DNA of 64,000 nucleotides from Glycomyces arizonensis DSM 44726 (lineage in GTDB: Bacteria > Actinomycetota > Actinomycetes > Mycobacteriales > Micromonosporaceae): assembly GCF_000482705.1 (NCBI RefSeq), contig NZ_AXWO01000004.1, forward strand, positions 62,001-126,000, read 5' to 3'. Shown here one piece after another: positions 8,069 to 16,999 of this stretch. Positions within the stretch are counted from its first letter, which is position 1. Each line of letters opens with the position of its first letter. Under the pieces are notes generated by a model. The model was not told where the DNA came from. It did not search any database and saw nothing but the letters and a program-made list of their open reading frames with translations. Made by a program: the position numbers and the translations under genes.

Positions 8069-8389
8069 TCAGCAGCCCGCGTCCCCGCCGCCGCCTCCTC
8101 CGTCGCTGGAGCCGCCGGTGTCGCAGCCGGAGCCGCTGTCGCTTGCGGCGGCGCCGTAGAAGACGCCAGAGTCGTGAGAACCGGAGCTCGTGCGGCCGCG
8201 GGGCCCCGAGAACTGTCGGCGATAAGTAGCGCGGGCGGAGCCGGCGACGCGTGAGCGCAGTTCGGCCATCTCGCGGCGGTGCTGGCGGGCCTTGGCCCGG
8301 CGGGCGCGCGCCTTCGGCGTCATCTCGGACGCGGTGATGACGGCGGCGAGGACTACGACTATGCCGCCGACGATGAGGAGTGTGACCAT
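8069..8389 (-). CDS. Small membrane-anchored protein with Ser/Gly-rich, Cys-ended tail
   Basis: This 106-residue protein has one N-terminal transmembrane helix (about residues 3-22), a strongly basic helix rich in Arg and Ala (about 25-70), and a low-complexity Ser/Gly/Asp tail with two Cys, one being the last residue. I do not recognise a family. A TACAAT hexamer ends 5 nt before the ATG. It is convergent with larC and has no operon partner. The tail resembles those of small actinobacterial proteins with DUF-type glycine tails; no function is claimed. Confidence 0.65.
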   Translation of the reverse strand: MVTLLIVGGIVVVLAAVITASEMTPKARARRAKARQHRREMAELRSRVAGSARATYRRQFSGPRGRTSSGSHDSGVFYGAAASDSGSGCDTGGSSDGGGGGGDAGC

Positions 8390-8447
8390 GCCTCATTGTA
8401 AGGCGAATACGCTCAATCCCAGGGGCAGCGTTTCTCAGGGCAGTGTC

Positions 8448-8785
8448 TTTCCGCCGCCGTCCCGCCCCGATCCGCCTCGTACCGCCCCGCTCTGCTCGAC
8501 CCTGCCTCTCTCCACTTCACCGCGCTCCGCCCCGTTCCGCTTCGTCTCCCCTCGCTCGGCCCCGCCCCGGCTCATCCCGCTTCGCCCCCGTTGGTCCTGT
8601 CCCCGTTCTGTCCCTCCCCCTCCAGCTCAGCCCTGTCTCATCCCGCTTCGCCTCGCTCCCGTTCCGTCCAGCTCGACTCCGTCTTGTCCCGCCCCACCCA
8701 GCTCGGCCCCGGCTCGTCCCACTCTGTCCCGCCTCCGCTCCGTCCCACTCTCCTCTGTTCCGCCCCGCCCCCTCTCGACCCGCGC
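8448..8785 (+). repeat. Polypyrimidine tract with period-5 degeneracy
   Basis: About 340 bp are almost purely C and T with scattered G on the plus strand, and can be read as degenerate pentamers (TCCCG, CTTCG, CCTCG, CTCCC, GTTCC and similar). All reading frames give low-complexity Pro/Ser/Arg peptides, so I call it non-coding. The rest of 8390-8985 shows no gene. Confidence 0.75.
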
Positions 8786-8985
8786 AGAGCCGGCCTGGCG
8801 CGGGGTCTGTGGGCCGGCCTGGCACTGCCCGATTCGCCGATGGTGTCTCCGAAATGGATATTCACGTCGTTCTCAACCCCCGGCTTCGACGGTACGAGCG
8901 GGGACCGACACTCCGACATGGCCGGGTTCAGGGCGGTGTCATTGCCATGCCGCGTCCCCATTGGGCACACACGGCGGGTGGCCGC

Positions 8986-8997
8986 TACGCTCCGTAG
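8986..8997 (+). promoter_or_regulatory. Putative leaderless -10 element
   Basis: TACGCT, six bases, then GTG 8998. No ribosome site is present. Confidence 0.5.
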
Positions 8998-9372
8998 GTG
9001 ATTGATTTTCAGAATGCCTCGCTGGTCAAACTCCAGCAGGTCGAACCGAACAGTCTGCTCGGAGACGTGCAGCCGCTGCTGGTGCCGAACGAGCGGCCGG
9101 TGGCCTCGTTCAAGGGCATCCGAGACTATGTGGTCTTCACCGACAAGCGCGTGATCGCCGTCAACGTCCAGGGCATGACCGGCAAGAAACGCGATTTCAC
9201 GTCGCTGCCCTACAGCAAGGTCCAGGCGTTCTCGGTCGAGACCGCCGGGCACTTCGACCTCGACGCCGAGCTCGATCTCTGGTTCAGCGGTCTGGGCAAG
9301 GTGCGCTTCGAGTTCAGGGGCCAGGTGGACATTCGGACGCTGTCGCAGCTCATCGCCACCTACACGCTGTGA
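8998..9372 (+). CDS. Bacterial PH-domain protein
   Basis: A 124-residue protein matching the single-domain bacterial pleckstrin-homology family (bPH_1). It has LVPNERPVASFKGIRDYVVFTDKRVIAVN (about residues 28-57), the positions with YSKVQAFSVET (about 74-84), strand-rich spacing and a C-terminal helix ending DIRTLSQLIATYTL. The role in this family is unknown; short soluble members are thought to be stress or envelope related. Transcription is probably leaderless from TACGCT at 8986. Confidence 0.85.
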   Translation: MIDFQNASLVKLQQVEPNSLLGDVQPLLVPNERPVASFKGIRDYVVFTDKRVIAVNVQGMTGKKRDFTSLPYSKVQAFSVETAGHFDLDAELDLWFSGLGKVRFEFRGQVDIRTLSQLIATYTL

Positions 9373-9377
9373 CGCTC

Positions 9378-9597
9378 TCGCCGACTCGAAAAGGCGGACA
9401 CCGAGACGTCTGCAGACACCACGAGCGACGCGACCCCCTCGCCGACCCGAAAGGGCGGAATTTCACTCCGCGATCGGTTATGCGATGACAGTCCGGTCGG
9501 CGTGGTGCCTACGGAACGACTGAGGGTGGCGGCGAGGAGCACCGGCCCGGCGACAGGTGGCAGTCCGGTCAGCGTGGTGCCTACGGAACGACCGGAC
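9378..9597. repeat. Two pairs of intergenic direct repeats
   Basis: A 32-bp repeat with one mismatch occurs at 9489-9520 and 9561-9592 (CAGTCCGGTC...TACGGAACGAC). A 21-bp repeat with two mismatches occurs at 9378-9398 and 9439-9459 (CGCCGACYCGAAARGGCGGA), itself a CGCC/GGCG hairpin. GTCCGGTC (9563-9570) and GACCGGAC (9590-9597) form a further stem. No ORF is present here. Confidence 0.75.
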
Positions 9598-9613
9598 CGC
9601 CACCGTGCTCATT

Positions 9614-9650
9614 ATAACTTATAAGATATAAATTATATCATATAAGTTAT
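9614..9650. promoter_or_regulatory. 37-bp AT-rich near-perfect palindrome
   Basis: ATAACTTATA (9614-9623) pairs with TATAAGTTAT (9641-9650), and most inner bases also pair. It lies just downstream of the multicopper oxidase stop codon, between convergent genes. It could be a binding site or a terminator. Similar AT palindromes lie at 16.8 and 25.4 kb. Confidence 0.6.
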
Positions 9651-9655
9651 ATACT

Positions 9656-11221
9656 TCAGGAATGATCGTGGACGGTGCTCACTTCCGGCACCGTGCCGAT
9701 CTCCTCGTCCTCGCCCAGAACGACGAACTGGCCCATCATTCCCGCGTCCTCATGCGTCAGCAGATGGCAGTGGTACATGTACGGCAGGTTCGGGTCCGTG
9801 TAGTCGCTGAAGCGCATCGCGATCCGGTACTCCCGCTGTGGCACCAGTCGCACGGTGTCCTTCCAGCCGCGCAGGTGCGGCGGCGGGGTGTCACCGTCGA
9901 CGGTGAGCACCTGGTACTGGACGTCGTGGACGTGGAAGTTGTGCATGTAGCCGTCATGGTTCGACACCTCCCACACCTCCACGGTGCCTTCCCTGACGCC
10001 GAAGTCGATGCGGTCCATCGCCATCTTCTCGCCGTTGATCGAGGTGCCCGAGAGGCTGAAGGAGCGCTCCTCGGCGACCTCCGCGCCATCGAGATCCGGC
10101 GCAGTGCCCATCGCGGCGGGGATCTCGGTCTCATCGGCCAAGGAGTTCGCGACCTGGAACCGGCAGATGCCGAAGCGGTCGTCGGCGCCGTTGAACCGCC
10201 CCAGGCCGAAGACGTACCCCTCCTCGATCGGATAGGACCGCAGCGTGACCGCCTCGCCGGGCTCGAAGGCCACGACGATCTCGGCCCGCTCGCCGGGGGA
10301 GAGCTCGATCCGGTCGGTCTCCCACGCCTCGGGCATCAGCCCGCCGTCGGTGGCGACCAGCGAGAACGTCCGGTCGTCGCTGAAGCCGAAGTTGTACAGG
10401 CGCGAGTTCGAGGCGTTGAGCAGCCGCAGCCGCACAAGACGGCTGCTCACTTCGAAGTACGGCCCCAGGGTGCCGTTGACGAGGATCTCGTCGCCGAGCA
10501 CGCCTTGGGAGCTCAGGAAGGCCCCCGAGTCGTCGAGCTGGTTGCCGTCGTCGAACTTCCTGTCCTGCACGATCATCGGGACGTCGTCGACGCCGTACTC
10601 GCTCGGCAGGCCCAGCGCCTCGGACTCGTCGTCGTCGATGATGAACATCCCGGAGAGCCCCTTGTAGATGTGTTCGGCGGTCCGCCCGTGCGGGTGCGGG
10701 TGGTACCACAGCGTCGCCGCCTGCTGGTTGATCGTCCACTGCGGAGCCCAGTCGCCTCCCGGCTCGACCTCCTGGTGCGGGCCGCCGTCCATGACCGCCG
10801 GCAGGTGCATGCCGTGCCAGTGGATCGAGGTGGACTCGTCGAGGCTGTTGACCACCCGGAAGGCGACCTCCTCGCCGCGCTTGGCCCGGATCGTCGGCCC
10901 CAGGTACGTGCCGTTGATGCCCCATGTCCTGGTGGCCGGGCCGCTCTTGAACGCGGTCTCGCCGGACTGGATGTCGAGGTTGAACACACGCGCCCCAGAG
11001 GAGTCCTCTTCAGACTCCGCGAGCGGGGGGATCGCCAGCGGCGAGTCGAAGTCGACCTTGCCGACCGTGTCGACCTCAGCCTTGTTGTAGAAGTAGGCCA
11101 CCGTGCCGCCGAGGCCGAGCGTCAGCGCTCCAACGCCCGCACCGCCGCCGATGAGAGACCACTTCAATGCCTTACGCCGTTCCATGGCGCCAATTCTGGT
11201 GGGATCATCCGACACCGACAT
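9656..11221 (-). CDS. Tat-exported multicopper oxidase (CotA/bilirubin-oxidase type)
   Basis: Oxidises phenolics, bilirubin-like substrates or metals with reduction of O2 to water. The 521-residue product has a twin-arginine signal (MERRKALKW, then a Gly/Ala/Leu-rich core) and three cupredoxin domains. Copper ligands are visible: HWHG (about residue 138), WYHPHPHG (about 178), HNFHVHD (about 428) and the T1/trinuclear HCHLLTHEDAGMMG (about 488), with Met as axial ligand. ATG 11221 gives the full frame; ATG 11185 starts directly at the signal peptide and has a CAGAAT hexamer 7 nt upstream, so it may be the true start. The gene is monocistronic. The next gene on the same strand upstream is the LAL regulator end at 11297. 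Confidence 0.92.
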   Translation of the reverse strand: MSVSDDPTRIGAMERRKALKWSLIGGGAGVGALTLGLGGTVAYFYNKAEVDTVGKVDFDSPLAIPPLAESEEDSSGARVFNLDIQSGETAFKSGPATRTWGINGTYLGPTIRAKRGEEVAFRVVNSLDESTSIHWHGMHLPAVMDGGPHQEVEPGGDWAPQWTINQQAATLWYHPHPHGRTAEHIYKGLSGMFIIDDDESEALGLPSEYGVDDVPMIVQDRKFDDGNQLDDSGAFLSSQGVLGDEILVNGTLGPYFEVSSRLVRLRLLNASNSRLYNFGFSDDRTFSLVATDGGLMPEAWETDRIELSPGERAEIVVAFEPGEAVTLRSYPIEEGYVFGLGRFNGADDRFGICRFQVANSLADETEIPAAMGTAPDLDGAEVAEERSFSLSGTSINGEKMAMDRIDFGVREGTVEVWEVSNHDGYMHNFHVHDVQYQVLTVDGDTPPPHLRGWKDTVRLVPQREYRIAMRFSDYTDPNLPYMYHCHLLTHEDAGMMGQFVVLGEDEEIGTVPEVSTVHDHS

Positions 11222-11296
11222 CGGACCACGGACGTGAAGTGGTCTACGCCTACGGGACTACACCAGTGCGGCGCATGCACCGCTGGTGGTGTGCAC

Positions 11297-14263
11297 TCAG
11301 ACCTCGGTGAGGTATCCGCGCAGGTGAGCGGCGTTGACGGCCTCGGCCCGATTGGCGGCCCCGAGCTTCGACATCGCCCGCGAGAGGTGCACGCTGACGG
11401 TCTTCTCCGAGATGTACAGCTCCGAGCCGATCTGCCGGTTGGTCAGGCCCTTCGCGACCAGCCGCAGCACCCCGAGCTCGCGCGGCGTGAGCGGTCCGGC
11501 CGAAGGCGAGGCGATGTCGAGCCTCGCCCGCGCCAGCAGAGCATCGATCTTGTCGAGCAGCGGCCTCGCGCCGAGCCGCTCGGCGGTGCACTTGGCCTCG
11601 GCGAGCTGCCCGGCGGCCTCGGTGCGGTCCACGGCGGCGCCGCGGCCCAGGAGCGCCTCGGCCAGGCGCCAGCGCGCATACGCCTGCCGGTAGGGCTCGC
11701 CCTGGCCGACTTCGGCGTACGCGAACGCTTCGACGACCTCGCGCCACCGGTCCGGGTCGCCCTCCCCGTCGAGCCGGACCGCCTCGGCTTCGAGCGCGGC
11801 GGCCCACGCCAGGCCCTCGGGCCCCAGCGACCCCGACAGGGGGCGGCCGTGGCGCAGGAAGTAGCGCCCGCGCTCGGCGATGCGCTCGCCCGCGGCCGCC
11901 GCGTCCTTGGCCGCGGCGATCTCGCCGTGGCCCCGGGCGGCCTGCGCGAGGTCGGCGGCGGCCGCGATCCCCGCGACGCACACCGAGACGCCGGCCAGGT
12001 GGTAGCCCTCGATGCACTCGATCCGCCTGATGGTCCGCTCGGTGACCGCGACGGCCTCGCCGGGGCGGCCCCGCCAGCGTTCCAGTTCGGTGCCGCACAG
12101 CCCCGCGAGCGCGAGGACCTGGCCGTCGACCTGCCAGCGGTCGGCGAGGTAGGCGAGGCGCCGGTCGGCGGCGTCGAATCGGCCGCGCGCGACGTCGACC
12201 AGCAGTGCCGCGGCGGCGAGCCTGGTCATGACCACCCCGGGCACGACGCTGGTGGCCATCTCGGCGGCGGCCTCGGCGGCGTCCCAGTCGCCGAGCATGT
12301 AGTTGCAGATGACTTGGCGCACCGCGGTCTCGGTGCCGGAGGCGCTCCACTTGTGGCCGGTGCGCTCGGCGCGGGCCATGCCCTGGTCGAACTCGGCCAG
12401 GGCCGAGGCGACCCGCGCCTTCTCGAGGTGGGTGATTCCGGCGCTGAAGTGCGAGCGCAGCTCGACCTCGTTCCAGCAGGTGCCGCGCACCAGGTCGCGG
12501 GCCTGCTCGTGGAGCCTGAGGGACTCCTCGAGGTCGCCGCCGCGCCGGAACGAGGCGGCGGCGGCCGAGATCAGGGCATCGGCCTTGGCGGCGATGTGCG
12601 GTCCCGGGCCGCCGATCGCGTCGGCGGTGGCGACGGCCCGCTCGGCCCATTCGGTGGCAGCGCCGTAGTCGCCCATGGTGTGGTGGGTGCGTGCCAGGAT
12701 CGCCTGGGTCCAGGCCTTCGTGGCGTGCGGCGGGTCGTTCTCGATCAGCGCCCACGCATCGAGGGCGACGCGGTGGGCCTCGCCTTCGGTGCCCTCCAGG
12801 ACGAGCAGGTGCTTGGCGTACTTGCGCCGCGTCTCGGCGGCCTGGACAGGGTCGCCTTCGCGGTCGGCGAGGTCGACGGCGGCACTGGAGTAGGACAGCG
12901 CCCGCTTGAACTCGCCGCTGGCGCCGGCCTGACCGCCCGCGCCGAGCGTGAGCTGCAGCTCCGAGCATCCCGGGGGGCGCTCGTCGGCGGGGACGCTGTC
13001 GAGCAGGCGCAGCGCCCGCTCGAAGTGCAGCAGCGACTCGGCGGGCGCCGAGAGCTCGTCGGCCTCGTGCGCGGCCTTGACCGACGCGGCCAGCGCGGTG
13101 GGCAGGTCGCCGGACTCGTGCGCGTGGTGGGCGAGCTCGGCGGCGGCGCCGGGGCGCGTGTCTCCGGCGAGGGACTCGGCGATGCGCTGGTGGTAGCGGC
13201 TGCGTTCGCCCGGGAGCAGGTCGTTGTAGACGGCCTCGCCGAGCAGGGCGTGGCGGAAGGAGTACGCCTGGGGGCTCTTCTGGACGATGACGCCATGGGA
13301 GATGGCGGCCCGCAGCGCCTGGTCGAGTTCGCGCTCGGATTTGATGCCGGTCTCGTCGAGCAGCGACCAGACTGCGGCGTTGAGGCGCTCGTAGGTGAAC
13401 ATGCGGCCCATCGCGGAGGCGAGGCGCACCACCTGCTGGGCGGTGTCGGGGAGGCGCTCGAGGCGGGCGAGGAGCACTTCGGCGAGCTCGAAGGTGACGG
13501 TGTGGGTCTCGGCGCTCGCGAGCTCTTCGGCGAGGAACGCGTTGCCCTCTGAAGCGGCGGCGATCTTGGCGACGGTCTCCTCGTCGAGCCCGGCGTTGAG
13601 CTCGCGCACGAAGTCGGCGGCGTGCTGGGAGTCGAACGGGTCGAGGTGGAGGCGTTCGACGGCGGGCAGGCGCACGAGTTCGGCCAGGAGCGGGCGCAGC
13701 GGGTGGGCGCGGTGCAGCGCGTCGGTCCGGTAGGTGCCGAGGATGAGGACGGGCTGGTCGCTCAGGCGCGAGGTGAGGAAGGCGAGGAGGTCGCGGCTGG
13801 AGCGGTCGGCCCAGTGGAGGTCTTCGAGGACGAGGACGAGCGGTTCGGATGCGGAGACCTCGGCGAGCGCGGCGCTGAACGCCTCGAACAGGCCGAGTCG
13901 TCCGAGTTCGCCCTCAGTGCGGTGGGACTGTCCGGGCAGCAGCGGCCCCAGGCCGGGGTTCTCGGCGATCACGTCGGGGCACCGGCGCGAGAGCGTGCCG
14001 AGGGCCTCGGCGAACGGCAGGTAGGGGAGGGCGGAGTCGGCGGTGTCGAGGCAGTGGCCGGTGGCGGTGAGGACACCGCCACCGACACTGGTGGTGAATT
14101 CCTGCATGAGCCGGGATTTCCCGACCCCTGCGTCGCCGGAGATGAGGAACGTGGCGGGCTTGCCGCCGCGGGCCTGGTCCAGGGCGCCTTGCAGCGCCGC
14201 GAGCTCGTTGTCGCGGGCGAAGAGCGGGAGGTCCGAACCGAGGCGCGCCATGTCCATAATCAT
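11297..14263 (-). CDS. LAL-family transcriptional regulator (AAA ATPase plus LuxR HTH)
   Basis: A 988-residue large ATP-binding LuxR regulator. The N-terminal AAA domain has Walker A GDAGVGKSR (about residue 46) and Walker B LVLVLEDLHWAD (about 145). The middle (about 350-900) is helical and TPR-like, and the C-terminus (about 920-985) is a GerE/LuxR HTH: LTPRELGVLRLVAKGLTNRQIGSELYISEKTVSVHLSRAMSKL. Such regulators activate transcription after ligand and ATP binding; the target is unknown, though the multicopper oxidase downstream on the same strand or the MMPL exporter upstream are candidates. The small gene at 14292 precedes it and may be co-transcribed. TCATGA-type dyads surround the start (14262-14282). 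Confidence 0.93.
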   Translation of the reverse strand: MIMDMARLGSDLPLFARDNELAALQGALDQARGGKPATFLISGDAGVGKSRLMQEFTTSVGGGVLTATGHCLDTADSALPYLPFAEALGTLSRRCPDVIAENPGLGPLLPGQSHRTEGELGRLGLFEAFSAALAEVSASEPLVLVLEDLHWADRSSRDLLAFLTSRLSDQPVLILGTYRTDALHRAHPLRPLLAELVRLPAVERLHLDPFDSQHAADFVRELNAGLDEETVAKIAAASEGNAFLAEELASAETHTVTFELAEVLLARLERLPDTAQQVVRLASAMGRMFTYERLNAAVWSLLDETGIKSERELDQALRAAISHGVIVQKSPQAYSFRHALLGEAVYNDLLPGERSRYHQRIAESLAGDTRPGAAAELAHHAHESGDLPTALAASVKAAHEADELSAPAESLLHFERALRLLDSVPADERPPGCSELQLTLGAGGQAGASGEFKRALSYSSAAVDLADREGDPVQAAETRRKYAKHLLVLEGTEGEAHRVALDAWALIENDPPHATKAWTQAILARTHHTMGDYGAATEWAERAVATADAIGGPGPHIAAKADALISAAAASFRRGGDLEESLRLHEQARDLVRGTCWNEVELRSHFSAGITHLEKARVASALAEFDQGMARAERTGHKWSASGTETAVRQVICNYMLGDWDAAEAAAEMATSVVPGVVMTRLAAAALLVDVARGRFDAADRRLAYLADRWQVDGQVLALAGLCGTELERWRGRPGEAVAVTERTIRRIECIEGYHLAGVSVCVAGIAAAADLAQAARGHGEIAAAKDAAAAGERIAERGRYFLRHGRPLSGSLGPEGLAWAAALEAEAVRLDGEGDPDRWREVVEAFAYAEVGQGEPYRQAYARWRLAEALLGRGAAVDRTEAAGQLAEAKCTAERLGARPLLDKIDALLARARLDIASPSAGPLTPRELGVLRLVAKGLTNRQIGSELYISEKTVSVHLSRAMSKLGAANRAEAVNAAHLRGYLTEV

Positions 14264-14291
14264 GACATGACCTCATGACATCTCGACGTTT

Positions 14292-14498
14292 TTATTTCGC
14301 GAGCTGAAACCGCCGGGCGGCCCCGCCCGAGGAGCCTCCTTTGCGGTGCAGGGCCTTCGCCAGACGGGACGCCAGGCCCTCGCGGCGCGCGCCCTCGGTG
14401 CCCTTGCGGGCCTCCTTGGCGAGGCGCTCGCGCTCGGCCGCGGCCATGAGCTCGCGGGAACGGGCGTAGTACATGTAGCTGAGTTCGAAGTCGTTCAC
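14292..14498 (-). CDS. Small hypothetical protein upstream of LAL regulator
   Basis: A 68-residue, basic, helical protein beginning NDFELSYMYYARSRELMAAAERERLAKEA, with no recognised family. AAGGAAG precedes the GTG start at 14498. It lies 28 bp upstream of the LAL gene in the same direction. Alternating Glu/Arg and Ala suggest a single amphipathic helix. Function unknown. Confidence 0.6.
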   Translation of the reverse strand: MNDFELSYMYYARSRELMAAAERERLAKEARKGTEGARREGLASRLAKALHRKGGSSGGAARRFQLAK

Positions 14499-14612
14499 GA
14501 TGCTTCCTTCGGTGTCGTTCTTCCTTGTGACACCAAGTCTTCGGCTGAGGCCACCGGTGGGGCATCAGCACATCGCGTCGACCGGCCCCTCAGGGGCCTT
14601 ACCCGCCGCCCC

Positions 14613-16727
14613 TCAGGCGCGCCGATCCCTTACTTTCGCGCCGTCCCCCTTACGGGACAGTCGCGAGGGCCACCAGATGCGGCGGCCGACGTCGACGGCC
14701 AGGGCGGGCACGAGCAGCGACCGCACCAGGATCGTGTCGAGCATGACGCCGAAGGCGACGATGAACGCAATCTGCGCCAGGAACAGCAGCGGCAGCACCG
14801 CCAGTGCCGAGAAGGTCGCGGCGAGCACCACTCCGGCGGAGGTGATGACGCCGCCGGTGGTGACCAGGCCGCGCAGCGTCCCGGCCCTGGTGCCGAGGCG
14901 CTGCGCCTCTTCGCGGACGCGCGTCATGAGGAAGATGTTGTAGTCGATGCCGAGGGCCACCAGGAAGACGAACCCGAACAGGACCACGGTCGGATCGGCG
15001 CCGGGGAAGCCGAGCAGGTGGTTGAACACCAGCGCCGAGACGCCCATCGTCGCCCCGAAGGAGAGCACGACGGTGGCCACCAGCAGCACCGGCGCGACGA
15101 TCGAGCGCAGCAGCAGGATGAGCACCGCGAGGATGACGGCCAGAACGATCGGGATGATGACCGCCCGGTCGCGCTCGGAGGTGTCGATCGTGTCGAGCTG
15201 GACGGCCGTGGCGCCGCCGACCTTCGCGTCGGCCCCGTCGACGGCGTGGACGGCCTCGCGCAGGCGCTCGACGGTGTCGACCGCCGCGTCAGAGTCGGGC
15301 GCGTCGTCCAGGACGGCCTCGATCATGACCTTCCCGTCGACCACGCGCGGCTCGCCGGAGGAGTCGGCGGCAACGGTGACGTCGGCGACGCCGTCGACGT
15401 CGGCGGCCGCGGCCACCTGCTCGACGGTGTCGGCGTCGGCGATGATCACCGCCGGGGAGCCCGCGCCGCCGGGGAAGTGCTCGGCGAGGACCTCTTGGCC
15501 GGTCACGGAGTCGACCTCGGTGAGGAACACGTCGGTCTGGGCGGTGCCGTCGGCCTTCAGCTGGGTCATGAAGGCGGCGGCGATGAGGAGGACGAGTGCG
15601 GTCGAGGCCCACACGAGGCGCGGCCGGGCGGCCACGAGCGCGGCGACGCGGCCCCACAGCTTCGAGCGCTGCGCCTGCCCGTCGGCGGCGGGGCGCTTCG
15701 GCCAGAACGCGGCGCGGCCCACGATGGCGAGCAGCGCGGGCAGGAACGTGACCGAGGCCAGGAAGGACGCGGCGATGCCGATCGCGGCGACCGGGCCGAG
15801 GCCCTGGTTGGACTCGAGCCGGCTGAACAGCAGGCACAGCACGCCGAGGATGACCGTGCCCGCCGAGGCGGCGATCGGCTCGATCGTGCCGCGCAGTGCG
15901 GCCAGGACCGCGCGGAACCGGTCGGGCTCGGTCCGCAGCTGCTCGCGGAAGCGGGCGACCAGGAGCAGCGCGTAGTCGGTGTCCGCGCCGAACACGAGGA
16001 TGAACAGGATGCCCTGGCTCTGGCCGTTGAGGTCGATGGTTCCGGCGTCGGCGAGGAGGTAGACGGTGAAGCTGGCCAGACTGAGTGCGAAGACGCCGGA
16101 GAGCAGGACGATGAGCGGCAGCAGCGGCGAGCGGTAGACGAGGACGAGGATCACCGCGACCACGGCCGCGGCGACCAGGATCAGGAGCCCGTCGACGCCG
16201 CCGAAGGCGGCGCCGAGGTCCGCGCCGAGCGCGGCCTGGCCGGTGACGAGGACGGTGAGGCCCTCAGGTCGGTTGTTCTCCAGCGATTCGCGGATCGCAT
16301 CGATCTCGTCGTCGGTCTCGCCGGAGGCGTCGATGAGGAGGATCAACTGCGCCGCTTCGGGTGTGCCCTCCGAGGAGGGGATCGCCTGGGGCGGCGGTCC
16401 GACGTTGAACGGCAGCGCACCGAGCTCCCCGGCCGCGGCCTCGAGATAGGCGAAGTCCTCGCCGGTCAGGCCGCCGGTCCGCTCGGCGACGACGATGGCG
16501 GGCGTGGCCTCGGTGTCGGCGAACTCGGCCCGCAGGTCGATGACCTCGGTGGATTCGGCCGAGGACGGCAGGAAGGCCGAGCTGTCGTTGACGGCGACCT
16601 GACTGAGCTTGCCCGCGTAGGGACCGCTGAAGGCCGCCAATCCCAGCCAGGAAAGCGCTATCAGGGCGGGTGCGAGCCGGCGAAGGCGGCTGACAAGGCG
16701 GGCCCCTGAGGGTCGCTGTTCGGTCAT
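14613..16727 (-). CDS. MMPL-family RND exporter
   Basis: A 704-residue membrane transporter of the MMPL family, which uses the proton gradient to export lipids, siderophores or drugs. Two repeats are visible, each with a first helix (about residues 16-34; about 370-390), a large extracytoplasmic domain (about 40-165; about 395-510) and five to six helices. Characteristic segments are VFGADTDYALLLVARFREQL (about 248) and FLVALGIDYNIFLMTRVREEA (about 588), containing the GxxxDY proton-relay signature. The ribosome site is GAGGAAGG. It is divergent from a MarR regulator; the shared AT-rich region at 16.8-16.9 kb is the likely operator. Confidence 0.93.
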   Translation of the reverse strand: MTEQRPSGARLVSRLRRLAPALIALSWLGLAAFSGPYAGKLSQVAVNDSSAFLPSSAESTEVIDLRAEFADTEATPAIVVAERTGGLTGEDFAYLEAAAGELGALPFNVGPPPQAIPSSEGTPEAAQLILLIDASGETDDEIDAIRESLENNRPEGLTVLVTGQAALGADLGAAFGGVDGLLILVAAAVVAVILVLVYRSPLLPLIVLLSGVFALSLASFTVYLLADAGTIDLNGQSQGILFILVFGADTDYALLLVARFREQLRTEPDRFRAVLAALRGTIEPIAASAGTVILGVLCLLFSRLESNQGLGPVAAIGIAASFLASVTFLPALLAIVGRAAFWPKRPAADGQAQRSKLWGRVAALVAARPRLVWASTALVLLIAAAFMTQLKADGTAQTDVFLTEVDSVTGQEVLAEHFPGGAGSPAVIIADADTVEQVAAAADVDGVADVTVAADSSGEPRVVDGKVMIEAVLDDAPDSDAAVDTVERLREAVHAVDGADAKVGGATAVQLDTIDTSERDRAVIIPIVLAVILAVLILLLRSIVAPVLLVATVVLSFGATMGVSALVFNHLLGFPGADPTVVLFGFVFLVALGIDYNIFLMTRVREEAQRLGTRAGTLRGLVTTGGVITSAGVVLAATFSALAVLPLLFLAQIAFIVAFGVMLDTILVRSLLVPALAVDVGRRIWWPSRLSRKGDGAKVRDRRA

Positions 16728-16820
16728 GTCGTGCCTTCCTCGCCGACGAGAGAGAAAATGGGTACGCGAAGAACCGTGGAGGGCCTGATTCGCCCAATAT
16801 CAAGCGCGAATCCTACACAA

Positions 16821-16918
16821 TATAGGTTATATCCTATAATATCACAGATTATAATATATATCTTATAATCTATAATCTGTAAAGCCACAGAGAGTGGGTT
16901 ATAAGTTATAGAATATAG
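16821..16918. promoter_or_regulatory. AT-rich palindrome cluster between MMPL and marR
   Basis: Three overlapping dyads occur: TATAGG-N6-CCTATA (16821-16838), a 37-bp dyad with ends ACAGATTATA (16844-16853) and TATAATCTGT (16871-16880), and GGTTATAAGTTATAG (16898-16912). The last, read on the minus strand, is followed by CTCTCTGTGG, as are the copies near 25.5 kb. A MarR-type operator for the flanking genes is likely. Confidence 0.65.
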
Positions 16919-16999
16919 GTATTTAGTTCGATCATCGAATATTGTTGCGGTGGAAATAGTAGTCTGGACTCCTCAGGACGACAACCCGACAGGACGGCG

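Noticed and set aside
9662-13552. Very long plus-strand open frame of about 1300 codons
   Set aside because: It is antisense to the multicopper oxidase and LAL genes; high GC produces long shadow frames with low-complexity Val/Gly/Arg composition.
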